Both the position numbers and the translations under genes were made by a program. The notes under the pieces are model-generated. The model saw only the letters and a list, made by a program, of their open reading frames with translations. It was not told where the DNA came from and made no database searches. 64,000 nt of DNA from Buchananella sp. 14KM1171 (GTDB lineage: Bacteria; Actinomycetota; Actinomycetes; Actinomycetales; Actinomycetaceae), in assembly GCF_041380365.1 (NCBI RefSeq), contig NZ_CP159981.1, positions 1,860,001-1,924,000 on the forward strand, written 5' to 3'. Every line of letters starts with the position of its first letter. Position 1 is the first letter of the stretch. Positions 47,969-56,763 of the stretch are shown here, piece after piece.

Positions 47969-49084
47969 ATGAACACTCCCAAATGCCCACTGTGTGCGGC
48001 GGTGATGACCCGGCATGGCAAGACCCGTGGCGGGGCCCAGCGGTGGCGTTGTCGTAGCTGTAACGTCTCCCGGGTTGGCCATATTGACTCAAGCGCCAAA
48101 CAGTTACAGGCTTTCTTGGCCTGGTTGTTGGGTGCGGGCCGTCAGGTCGACATGCCTGGCGCTGGTAGGACCTTTCGGCGCCACTGCCAACAGTTTTGGT
48201 GTCTGTGGCCCTTGTCCCCGATCGTGGACGAGGTCCACGAAGTCATCTTCGTTGACGGTATCCATCTGGGACGCAAAGCAGTGGTCTTGATTGCCCGCAG
48301 TAGGCACCACGTGCTGGGCTGGTACGTGGCCCGCAACGAAAACTCCCGGGCCTGGGCAGCGCTCTTAGCCAGGATCGCCCCACCACAGATGGTGGTCACT
48401 GACGGGGGCAGTGGTTTTGAAAAGGCCCGCAGACAGCACTGGCCAGACACTATGGTCCAGCGCTGTACTTTCCACGTTTTTGGGCTGATCAAGACCGCTA
48501 CCACCACCCGTCCCAAGCTGGAAGCCTCCCGCCAGCTCTACGCTCTCGGACTCGACCTGATCCGTCTACACACCCGTGACCAGGCCTTGGGCTGGGTCCA
48601 GGCCTATCAAGCCTGGACCACACGTTGGCAGGGATTTCTAAACGAGAAGACCACCGGGCCAGACGGCAAGCAGTTCTTCACCCACGCGCCCTTAGTCAAG
48701 GCGCGCAACAGTCTCAACCGCCTGTTGCGGGCAGGAGTGTTGTTCAGTTTTCTCGACCCGGGCTGGGAAACGGTGATGCCCGCGATGAACAACCAGATCG
48801 AAGGAGCAACTAACGCCCCGTTGCGTCAGATGCTGCGCGATCACCGCGGCCTGGGGCTAACCAGGCGGATCAAAGCGATCTTTTGGTGGTGCTACATGCA
48901 CACCGAAGCCCCGCTACCGGCAGCCAAGATCCTTAAGACCATGCCCACCGACGCCCAGATCGAGGCCGCTTACCAAGCCGCTGCTCTCCACGCCAAACCC
49001 GATGACTTCCTGCCCCGCTGGGGAGACGCGATTACCTGGAGAGAACTCCACCACACAACCCCATACCACAACGACTGGGACTAA
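47969..49084 (+). CDS. IS1249-type transposase
   Basis: A 371-residue transposase. The N-terminal zinc ribbon has CPLC and CRSC pairs with HGKTRGGAQRWRCRSC. The DDE residues are Asp96 (IFVDGIHLG), Asp145 (VVTDGGSG) and Glu278 (NNQIEGATN). The last also fits the IS256/IS1249 pattern. The frame is intact, so the element may still be active. Confidence 0.93.
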   Translation: MNTPKCPLCAAVMTRHGKTRGGAQRWRCRSCNVSRVGHIDSSAKQLQAFLAWLLGAGRQVDMPGAGRTFRRHCQQFWCLWPLSPIVDEVHEVIFVDGIHLGRKAVVLIARSRHHVLGWYVARNENSRAWAALLARIAPPQMVVTDGGSGFEKARRQHWPDTMVQRCTFHVFGLIKTATTTRPKLEASRQLYALGLDLIRLHTRDQALGWVQAYQAWTTRWQGFLNEKTTGPDGKQFFTHAPLVKARNSLNRLLRAGVLFSFLDPGWETVMPAMNNQIEGATNAPLRQMLRDHRGLGLTRRIKAIFWWCYMHTEAPLPAAKILKTMPTDAQIEAAYQAAALHAKPDDFLPRWGDAITWRELHHTTPYHNDWD

Positions 49085-50631
49085 GCAACCCCACCCACCC
49101 CAGAGCAACACATTTTGTCCTATAACCCCATGTCTCCCATCTTGATGTAGCCGGAGCCGTAGGCCACGGCGTTCGGGGGAGTTGCCACGGGCAGCATGAA
49201 CGCAAAGGTGGCGGCCAGCGCCACGGGGACCACCAGCAGCAGGACGTTCATCGGGTTGTCCGCGGTGATGCCGATACCGGTGGCAACGCCGCCCATGATC
49301 GGCAGGAAGGCCGCGGCCGTGGCGGTGTTGGAGGTCAGTTCGGTGAGGAAGATGATCAGCGTGGCCACGGCGGCCACGATCACGACGATGGGCAGGGTGC
49401 CCAGTCCCTTGGTCTGCTCACCGATCCAGACGGACAGGCCCAGCTTGCCGAACATGGAGGACAGGGACAGGCCGCCGCCGAACAGGAGCAGCACGTCCCA
49501 CGGCAGCTCGTTGGCCGACTTCCAGTCCAGCAGGCGCCGGCCCTTGGAGTCCGCCGGGATTAGGAACAGCAGGGCGGCGCAGATCATGGCGATCAGGGCG
49601 TCGGGGATCTTCAGCTCGGAGCCGGTCTTGTCTAGCCAGATGGGCACGAACACCCAGGAGAACGCGGTCAGGACGAAGATGATGCCCACCAGGGCCTCTC
49701 CGCGCGTGACCCGGCCCAGCTCCTTCCACTGCTGGGCGATCACCTCGCGGCCGCCGGGGATCTCCTTGACCTCGGGCTTGAACAGGACGAAGGCCATGAG
49801 CCACCAGGCGAATCCCATCAGCGCCACCGCGAGCGGGGCGCCCAGGATCATCCACTGGCCGAACCCGATGTGGATGCCGTGGGTCTCGGACAGGTAGGCC
49901 ACCAGTAGGGCGTTGGGGGGGCCGATGATGGTGGCGACGGAGCCGATGGAGGCGGCGTAGGCGATGCCGAGCATGAGCGCGGTGGCGAACTTCTTGACCT
50001 TGCCGATGCCGCCCACCGGGTCAGAGACCAGGCTGAGCACGGACATGCCGATGGGCAGCATGACCACGGCCGTGGCGGTGTTGAACACCCACATGGACAG
50101 GAAGCCGGTGGCGATCATGAAGCCCAGGATGAGCTGGCGGGGTTTGGTGCCGACCATCATCACGACGGCCAGGGCGATGCGCCGGTGCAGGTTCCATCGC
50201 TGCATGGCCAGGGCCAGCATGAATCCGCCCATGAACAGGAAGATCGTCTCGGAGGCGTAGGGGGGCGGCCGCCTCCTTGAAGGTGGCCACCTGCAGGGCC
50301 GGGAACAGCACCAGCGGCAAGAGCGCGGTGGCGGCAAGCGGGATCGCCTCGGTCATCCACCACACGCCCATGAGGATCGCGGCGGCGGCGACGGTGCGCA
50401 GCCCGGTGTCCGTGATGTCGGTGTAGGTCTTTCCTGCGGCCTCGGCTGCGGACCGGCCCACCTCGTTGACCTGCTCGGCTCCGCTGGTCGGGAACAGGTA
50501 GTAGACCAGCGCGGCCAGGATCAGGCCAACGAATACGCCGATCAGCCGGCGGCGGACGGTGGCTTTGTCTGCAAGATCCTCGCTGACGGCCGGGCCTTGG
50601 AGGAGGAAACCAGGGTGTGCGGGACGCTCAT

Positions 50632-50925
50632 GTTCATCTCCTGTGGGACTTGGAAAGGGGGCGGGGCCGGTCGCACAAGTGTCCGCCATAGGGGCATTTA
50701 GTCCCAAATATGTCAGAACGCACAAAAGCAAAGTTTCATTTTGCGTACCGCTGGGCGAGCATTGACCTTTTGGTGCGCAAATCTGCTGAAATTCCGGCCT
50801 TCTTGTGCGCACGCGAGCATGTGGACGACGTTCCGCCCGCCGCAGCGCGAGCGTCGCCACCGCCCCCACCTGGGGCGATTTTGGGGACGAAGGACCCAGC
50901 GGGCTGGGCGCGTGGAGAGGGCGGG
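50632..50925. other. Gene-free gap with one dispersed word
   Basis: No gene or terminator is seen between the DASS start region and the histidine kinase end. The dispersed word occurs at 50821-50841 in inverse orientation (GTGGACGACGTTCCGCCCGC), followed by CGCAGCGCGAGCG, which resembles the extended form at 24760-24855. Confidence 0.6.
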
Positions 50926-52530
50926 CTAGTGGGGCGTGGTAGAAGAGGGCGGCCGCGCTGCGGGGAGCGAGAGGCGGAACGTCGTCCCCGTAGAGGCGGA
51001 CTCCACGCCAATCTGGCCGCCGTGGGCACGCACGATCGCCTGCACGATCGCTAGTCCGAGCCCCGAGGAGCCCGCCCCCGTTCGGGCCCGCGAGGAATCC
51101 CCCCGAGCGAACCGGTCAAAGATGCGCGGCAGCAGGGCCGGGTCGATGCCTGGGCCGTCGTCGCTGACCTCGACAACCACCCTGTCTCCCACCCTTGCAA
51201 CCTCCAGCTGCACCCGGGTGCCCGCAGGGGTGTGGACCCTGGCGTTTGCGAGCAGATTGGCGAGCACCTGCCGCAGCGCCGCCGGATCGCCAAGGACCAC
51301 GCAACGCTCGGCGTCCGCGGGCTCCACCTCGATCCGCCAGCTCTTGGAGGGACAGGCCGCGTGGGCGTCAGAAACCGAATCGATGGCGAGGGGAATCAGG
51401 TCCACCGGGACGGGCTCGACCTGCTTGTTGGCGTCCAGCCGCGCCAGCAGCAACAGGTCCTCGATCAATTCGCGCATGCGCGCCGACTCGGCGGTGATCC
51501 TCTCCAGCGCCCGGTGCGTGTCCACGCCGCTGGTCCCCATCAGCTGGGCGTAGCCCTGAATTGAAGCCAGGGGAGTGCGCAGCTCGTGGGAGACGTCCGC
51601 GACGAACTGGCGCAGGCGCTCCTCCGACCGGTCGCGGGCGTCCATCGCGGTGTCGACGTCGTCGAGCAGGGCGTTGAGCGCGAAACCGACGTCGCCCACC
51701 TCGGAGCCGCCCTGCAGCATGGCCGCATCCACCCGCAGGCTCGTGCGCGTGTTCGAGTCCAGGACGTCGGTGCCGACGCGGCGGGCCACCTTCACCACCT
51801 CGCCCAGCGGCCTCAACTCCCGGCGCACCCACCCGCGCGTCACCAGCGCCACCGCAGCGAGGGCAAGCAAAAAGATGCCGAGGCCGGCCAGAGCGCTGGC
51901 GCTCACCACACGATTGACCTCGCCCAGGCCGCGGGCCGCCACGAAGCGCGCCCCGCCGGCGTCGTGCACGAGCACCCTGAACGAGCCGAGCTCGGGCAAG
52001 TCCACGTGCTGGGGCGCGGGGGAGGCCGGTAGCGCCTCCAGGGAGGTCACCGCTGTGGCAGGCAGGTCGTGAATGTGAAAGCGCTGGATCAGCCCCGCGC
52101 TCGTGCCCGTGGAGTCGCTCACCAGGAACAGCGTGCCCAGGGAGGGCTCCGGGCTGGAGACCGGGGGCAAATCCGTGCTCCCGGCGGGCTCCTGCAACAG
52201 CTCGGGCGGGGAGAGCGTGGGCACAACCCGGCCGGGGCCCGTCCCGGGGGCGGGAGCGGACGGTACGGGCGCGGAGGCGCCCGCCTCGGGGGCGGGAGCG
52301 TCGGGGCCGGGCGCGGCGGGCACCCCGCCGCCCGGCGCGGCGGCGCCGGCCGAATAGTTGCTCACCATCCGTTGAACGTCCTCGCGGATCGCCACGTCCA
52401 GCTGCCAGAGCATCCACGAGCGGGTCAAGGACACCAGGGCGGCAAAGGAGGCGGCCAACGCGATCGTCAACACCAGGGCGACGAAAGCGCTGAAGCGAAC
52501 GGACAGCGGACGGCGCCTAGCCGGGGTCAC
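50926..52530 (-). CDS. Sensor histidine kinase
   Basis: A 534-residue kinase. Membrane helices lie near 12-35 and 205-230, with a Pro/Ala/Gly-rich extracytoplasmic part between. A HAMP domain is followed by the HisKA box ADVSHELRTPLASIQ with phospho-acceptor near His315 and the HATPase_c motifs (LANARVH, DDGPGI, GSSGLGLAIV). It resembles the TcrY/PhoR-type kinases of actinobacteria. ATG 52530 overlaps the stop of the truncated regulator upstream by 4 nt, so it was built as an operon with that regulator. The partner now lacks a receiver domain. Confidence 0.9.
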   Translation of the reverse strand: MTPARRRPLSVRFSAFVALVLTIALAASFAALVSLTRSWMLWQLDVAIREDVQRMVSNYSAGAAAPGGGVPAAPGPDAPAPEAGASAPVPSAPAPGTGPGRVVPTLSPPELLQEPAGSTDLPPVSSPEPSLGTLFLVSDSTGTSAGLIQRFHIHDLPATAVTSLEALPASPAPQHVDLPELGSFRVLVHDAGGARFVAARGLGEVNRVVSASALAGLGIFLLALAAVALVTRGWVRRELRPLGEVVKVARRVGTDVLDSNTRTSLRVDAAMLQGGSEVGDVGFALNALLDDVDTAMDARDRSEERLRQFVADVSHELRTPLASIQGYAQLMGTSGVDTHRALERITAESARMRELIEDLLLLARLDANKQVEPVPVDLIPLAIDSVSDAHAACPSKSWRIEVEPADAERCVVLGDPAALRQVLANLLANARVHTPAGTRVQLEVARVGDRVVVEVSDDGPGIDPALLPRIFDRFARGDSSRARTGAGSSGLGLAIVQAIVRAHGGQIGVESASTGTTFRLSLPAARPPSSTTPH

Positions 52531-52893
52531 GGCGTCTCCTTGGCGGGGCGAAGGATGTACCCGGCTCCGCGCACGGTGTGAATCATCGGGGAGCGGCCGC
52601 GGTCCACCTTCTTTCGCAGGTAGGAGATGTACAGCTCCACCACGTTGCTGTTCCCGCCGAAGTCGTAGGACCAGACGCGGTCCAGGATCTGCCCCTTGGA
52701 GAGCACCACGTTCGGGTTCTCCATCAGGTAGCGCAGCACCTCAAACTCGGTGTTGGTCAGCTCCAGGGGCTCGCCCGCCCGGCTCACCTCGTGAGAGTCC
52801 TCGTTCAACGTGAGGTCCCCGACGCTCAGCTCGGCCGGGACGACCGCGCTCGACATGCCGCTGCGGCGCAGCAGCGCGTCCACGCGGGCGGCC
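52527..52893 (-). pseudogene. Response-regulator remnant: DNA-binding domain only
   Basis: The frame encodes an OmpR-type winged helix (LTLNEDSHEVSRAGEPLELT, then FEVLRYLMENPN and VRGAGYILRP) preceded only by the linker ARVDALLRRSG. Upstream of about 52893 the homology stops, and the next plus-strand gene starts at 53124. The receiver domain with its phospho-acceptor Asp is absent. An internal ATG at 52856 could still make a 109-residue DNA-binding protein. The neighbouring kinase gene is intact. Confidence 0.85.
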
Positions 52894-52973
52894 CGCCCGG
52901 TGCCCCGGGTGGCCAGGGCGGCCCGGGTGGCCAGGGCCAGTAGGAAGGCTGGTCGCTGGCGCCAGCCTGGGCC

Positions 52974-53025
52974 AAAGCAGTGGGCCCGCCGGGAGGTTTT
53001 CCCCTCCCGGCGGGCCCACCGCTTT
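52974..53025. terminator. Long hairpin at the truncation junction
   Basis: A 17-bp perfect stem (52980-52996 with 53003-53019) extends past one mismatch by five more pairs (AAAGC with GCTTT), with a 6-nt TTTTCC loop. It lies between the regulator remnant and the glycan operon, and is a strong terminator-like structure. Confidence 0.82.
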
Positions 53026-53123
53026 GAGTCTGAGAAGTCTCTAATAGTTCTTTCATTCCCGTCTCGCCCGCCGTCGGCATTGTCTGTTTCGTCCGCAAAC
53101 ACGCAAACGAAACGGAGAGGGCC

Positions 53124-54353
53124 GTGAAGGACTCCAGCGAGATCAGGGTGGTGCTCTACAGCCACGATTCCCAGGGACTTGGCCACGTGCGTCGCAACCT
53201 GGCGATCGCCCACCACCTGGCCAGCGACCTGCCCGCGCTCACCGGCCGTCCCGTCAGCGGCCTGCTCATCTCGGGCCTGGCCCCCACGGTGCGCTTCCCG
53301 TTGCCGCCCGGTTTCGACTGGGTGACCATCCCGGGCGTCTCCAAGGGCAAGAACGGCTACCAGGCCCGCAGCCTGGGCTCCAAGACCGGCAGCCTGATCC
53401 ACCTGCGCTCCCAGCTGATCGAGGCCAGCCTGCTCAGCTTCGCCCCGGACCTGCTGATCGTGGATCGCCACATCTACGGCGTGTGGAACGAGCTGCGCGG
53501 CCCGCTGGAGAAGCTGCGCGCCGCCCACCCGCACAGCCGCGTCGTGCTGGGCCTGCGCGAGATCCTGGACGAGCCGCACGTGGCCGCCGCCGAGTGGGAC
53601 GCGCTGGGCGACCCGGACCTGATGCGCGGCCTGGTTGACCAGGTGTGGGTCTACGGCGACCCGCGCGTCCACGACCTGATCGCCTCCGGCGAGGTCCCCG
53701 CCAGCCTGGCCGACCGCATCCGTTTCACCGGCTACCTGGCCCTGGGTCGCCGCGTGACCGACTCCGCCCAGGAAGACCCGGAGGTTCCCTTCGTGCTCAC
53801 CACCGCCGGTGGGGGCTCCGACGGTGCCGCCATGCTGAAGGCCGCCGCCCGGGCCGACGTGCCCGCCGGCCTGCGCCACGTTGTGGTCACCGGCCCCCAG
53901 ATCAGCGACGCCGACTACGCCGACGTTGCCGCCCTGGCCGCCCCCCGCACCGAGGTGATCCGCTCCCTGCCGGGCCTGGGCCGCCACATCTCCTTCGCCT
54001 CCGCCGTGATCTCCATGGGCGGCTACAACACGGCCTGCGAAATCCTGGCCACCTCCACCCCGGCGCTGATCATCCCGCGCGAGGAGCCCCGCAAGGAGCA
54101 GCTCATCCGCGCCCGCGCCCTGCACGCCGTGGGCGGCGTGGACTACCTGCGCTCTGCGGACGTCAGCAGCGCCGCCATCTCGCAGTGGATCGCCAAGGCG
54201 GTGCGCCGCAGCGTGGGGCGCTCGCAGATCGATCGGGACGGCCTGGACGTCGTCCCCCAACTGGCCAATGACCTCATTCGGGCCGCCCGGGCGCAGGCAG
54301 CTGCCCCGGCCGTCCCCGTCCCGTCCCTCCTCAACGAAAGCGTAGGTGTTTAA
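53124..54353 (+). CDS. GT28-like (MurG-type) glycosyltransferase
   Basis: A 409-residue protein from GTG 53124. The N-terminal part has YSHDSQGLGHVRRN, typical of this glycosyltransferase group. The C-terminal UDP-sugar-binding half has VLTTAGGGSDGAAM, then SMGGYNTACEIL and PREEPRKEQLIRA. It lacks a signal sequence, so it works in the cytoplasm or on the inner membrane face. It opens the seven-gene operon and overlaps the next gene by 1 nt (TAATG). Donor and acceptor are unknown. Confidence 0.85.
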   Translation: MKDSSEIRVVLYSHDSQGLGHVRRNLAIAHHLASDLPALTGRPVSGLLISGLAPTVRFPLPPGFDWVTIPGVSKGKNGYQARSLGSKTGSLIHLRSQLIEASLLSFAPDLLIVDRHIYGVWNELRGPLEKLRAAHPHSRVVLGLREILDEPHVAAAEWDALGDPDLMRGLVDQVWVYGDPRVHDLIASGEVPASLADRIRFTGYLALGRRVTDSAQEDPEVPFVLTTAGGGSDGAAMLKAAARADVPAGLRHVVVTGPQISDADYADVAALAAPRTEVIRSLPGLGRHISFASAVISMGGYNTACEILATSTPALIIPREEPRKEQLIRARALHAVGGVDYLRSADVSSAAISQWIAKAVRRSVGRSQIDRDGLDVVPQLANDLIRAARAQAAAPAVPVPSLLNESVGV

Positions 54354-55615
54354 TGACCCGCATCGGCTACGTCCTCAAGGTCTACCCCCGGTTCTCCGAG
54401 ACCTTCATCGTCACCGAGATCCTGGCCCGCGAGGCCCACGGCGACGACCTGACCATCTTCGCCCTGCGCCCCACCACCGACGCGCGCTTCCACCCCGAGA
54501 TCGCTCGGGTGCAGGCCCCGGTGAAGTGGGTGGAGCGCCCGCTCAAGCCCTCCGAGCTGTGGAAGCAGCTGACCACCACCCTCGTCGAGGGCGGGCTGAG
54601 CGAGGCCTTCGCCGCCCTCCTGCCGGAGGTGGCTGACCTGCCCGGTGACGAGGTGGCCCAGGGCGTGGCCCTGGCCAAGATGGCCCGCGAGGAGGGCATC
54701 ACCCACCTGCACGCCCACTTCGCCTCCCTGGCCGGGCGCACCGCCTGGATCGCCTCCCGCCTGAGCGGCATCCCCTACACCGTCACCACCCACGCCAAGG
54801 ACATCTACCACCAGTCCGTGGACCGCGACTGGCTGCGCAAGGTGTGCGGCGACGCCAAGCGCGTCATCGCGATCAGCCGCTTCAACCAGGACTACCTCAC
54901 CGAGGTGCTGGCGGGAACCGGCGCCAACATCAGCCTGCAGTACAACGCCCTGGAACTGGACCGCTTCCCGGTGCGCGAGCAGGCGGCGGGTGAGGCGCCG
55001 GCGAGCGAGGCCTCCCCGGCCGCGCCGGCCGCCCAGGGGCGGGCCCTGAGCGTGCTGGCGGTGGGCCGCCTGGTGCCCAAGAAGGGATTTAGCGACCTCG
55101 TGGAGGCCGCGCACATCGCCCGCAGCCACGGCGTGGACGTGCAGGTCACCATCGCCGGCGACGGCGAGCTGCGCACCGCCCTGCAGGCACAGATCGACCA
55201 GCTGGACCTGGGCGGCGCCGTCAAGCTGATCGGTCCCCAGACCCAGGCCGAGATCATCGCCCACCTGAAGAGGGCCGACCTGTCCGTCACCCCGTGCGTG
55301 CCCGCCGACGACGGCAACATCGACGGCCTGCCCACCGTCATTCTCGAGGCGATGGCGTGCGGCACCCCCGTGATCGCCACCGCAGTCTCCGGCCTGCCCG
55401 AGGTGGTCATCAACGACGACACCGGCATCCTGCTGGCCCCCGGCCAGCCCGTCGCCCTGGCGCAGGCGCTGGTGGCCGTGGCCCGCGGCGAGATCGACAC
55501 CGCCCCGCTGGCCCGCCGCGCCCGTCAGCTCATCGAGCGCAACTTCGACTCCCGCCGCCAGGCCGCCACCCTCTCCGCCTGGCAGAGCGACACCACCACC
55601 GAAAGGACCGCATGA
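54353..55615 (+). CDS. GT4 glycosyltransferase (WcaL-like)
   Basis: A 420-residue glycosyltransferase of family 4. The N-terminus is RIGYVLKVYPRFSETFIVTEIL, and the sugar-nucleotide half has AVGRLVPKKGFSDLVEAA, VTIAGDGELR and EAMACGTPVIATAVSGLPEVV. The E-x7-E retaining motif is in the last. A short Ala/Pro stretch (about 207-225) separates the two halves. It overlaps the following gene by 4 nt. Confidence 0.9.
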   Translation: MTRIGYVLKVYPRFSETFIVTEILAREAHGDDLTIFALRPTTDARFHPEIARVQAPVKWVERPLKPSELWKQLTTTLVEGGLSEAFAALLPEVADLPGDEVAQGVALAKMAREEGITHLHAHFASLAGRTAWIASRLSGIPYTVTTHAKDIYHQSVDRDWLRKVCGDAKRVIAISRFNQDYLTEVLAGTGANISLQYNALELDRFPVREQAAGEAPASEASPAAPAAQGRALSVLAVGRLVPKKGFSDLVEAAHIARSHGVDVQVTIAGDGELRTALQAQIDQLDLGGAVKLIGPQTQAEIIAHLKRADLSVTPCVPADDGNIDGLPTVILEAMACGTPVIATAVSGLPEVVINDDTGILLAPGQPVALAQALVAVARGEIDTAPLARRARQLIERNFDSRRQAATLSAWQSDTTTERTA

Positions 55616-56763
55616 TGCGTATCTCCTACGTCTGCGTAGACCCCGGCATTCCCGTCTTCGGCACCAAGGGCGCCTGCGTCCACATCCAGGAGGTCGTGCG
55701 ACAGTTCCGCGCTCGCGGCCACGAGGTGGTGGTGCACACCCTGCGACGCGGCAAGGACGTCCCTGCCGACCTGGCCGACCTGCAGGTGATCGAGTACAAG
55801 ATCGACACCACCGACCCGGCCGAGCGTGAGGCCGCCCAGCGGCGGGCCGCCGCCACCATCGCCGCGGCCGTCGCGGCCGAGCAGCCCGACATGGTCTACG
55901 AGCGCTACTCCCTGTTCTCCGACGTGCTGGCCACGCTCAAGGACCAGGACGGCAAGACCCCCACCTGCGTGCTGGAGGTCAACTCCCCGCTCATCGAGGA
56001 GCAGTCCGCCCACCGCGTGCTGGTCAACGAGGACGTGGCCTGGAGCGCGCTCACGCGCCAGGTGGGCGCGGCCGACGCCACCATCTGCGTCTCCGAGCCC
56101 GTGGCCCGCTGGGTGCGCGCCCACGCCGACGCGGCCGAGCGGGTGCACGTGGTGCCCAACGGCGTCAACACCGACCGAATCCAGCCGCAGCCGGAGGAGA
56201 CGGCGGGCGTGGTGGTGACCTTCGTGGGCACCCTCAAGCCGTGGCACGGTGTGGAGGACCTGCTGGAGGCCGCCGCGCTGGCGGAGGAGTCCTGGACCCT
56301 GCGCGTGCTGGGCGACGGGCCGCAGCGCGCTGCGCTCGAGCAGCGCGCGGCCGAGCTCGGGATCACGGTGGACTTCCGTGGCGCGATCGCGCCGGCGGAC
56401 ATGCCCGCCCACCTGGCCGGTTCCGCCCTGGCCGTGGCGCCCTACCCGGCCCCCGCTGACTCCGACGCCCACTACTTCTCCCCGTTGAAGGTCTACGAGT
56501 ACATGGCCGCCGGCCTGCCCGTGGTGGCCAGCGCCATCGGGCAGATGCCCGACGTTCTGGCCGGCGCCGGCGAACTGGTGGCGCCCTCCCGCCCCGACCA
56601 GCTGGCTGCGGCCATCGACAAGCTGGCAACCGCCCCCGAGCTGCGTCAGCGGCTGGGCGCGCGCGGCCGCGAGCTGGCGGTGGCCAACCACTCTTGGAGC
56701 GGGGTAGTGGAGCGCATCTTCGCCCTGGCCGGGAGCGGTGAGGGGGAGATGAGCCAGCCGTGA
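55612..56763 (+). CDS. GT4 glycosyltransferase
   Basis: A 383-residue retaining glycosyltransferase. Motifs: GVNTDRIQPQPEE, FVGTLKPWHGVEDLLEAA, RVLGDGPQRAALE and KVYEYMAAGLPVVASAIGQMPDVL. ATG 55612 overlaps the previous stop (ATGA) and is preceded by GAAAGGA. It differs from the preceding GT4 and has its own predicted acceptor, so the glycan has at least three linkages made here. Confidence 0.9.
   Translation: MMRISYVCVDPGIPVFGTKGACVHIQEVVRQFRARGHEVVVHTLRRGKDVPADLADLQVIEYKIDTTDPAEREAAQRRAAATIAAAVAAEQPDMVYERYSLFSDVLATLKDQDGKTPTCVLEVNSPLIEEQSAHRVLVNEDVAWSALTRQVGAADATICVSEPVARWVRAHADAAERVHVVPNGVNTDRIQPQPEETAGVVVTFVGTLKPWHGVEDLLEAAALAEESWTLRVLGDGPQRAALEQRAAELGITVDFRGAIAPADMPAHLAGSALAVAPYPAPADSDAHYFSPLKVYEYMAAGLPVVASAIGQMPDVLAGAGELVAPSRPDQLAAAIDKLATAPELRQRLGARGRELAVANHSWSGVVERIFALAGSGEGEMSQP

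Larger units (their letters stand above)
47785..49127 (+). mobile_element. IS1249-like element (IS256 family)
   Basis: A 1343-bp element. The ends are imperfect inverted repeats: GGGCTATAGGACAAAATGTG on the left, and on the right the reverse complement of GGTTATAGGACAAAATGTG. The 9-bp target duplication CCATGTCTC flanks it at 47776-47784 and 49128-49136, matching the 8-9 bp of the IS256 family. The intact duplication and transposase imply recent insertion. Confidence 0.93.
47681..50631 (-). pseudogene. DASS (SLC13-type) anion:sodium symporter, broken by an insertion sequence and frameshifts
   Basis: On the minus strand the gene encodes a DASS family dicarboxylate/sulfate-type transporter. 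It has the family segments IPLAATALLPLVLFP, SETIFLFMGGFMLALAMQRW and TSNTATAAAFLPIMGGVATGIG. Three lesions are visible. An IS occupies 47785-49127; joining the flanks with one 9-bp duplicate restores GYIKMGDMVRTGIWLNLAGI. A run of six C (50260-50265) where five would keep the frame shifts AAAPYASE to AAAPLRLR. Near 50595 the reading frame from ATG 50631 (AGGAG 6 nt upstream) also changes, so a second indel is likely there. The product is almost certainly non-functional. Confidence 0.88.

Noticed and set aside
52527-54260. A 577-residue minus-strand protein including the winged helix
   Set aside because: Most of it is antisense to the GT28-like gene, which has clear family motifs. Only the last 120 or so residues are real.
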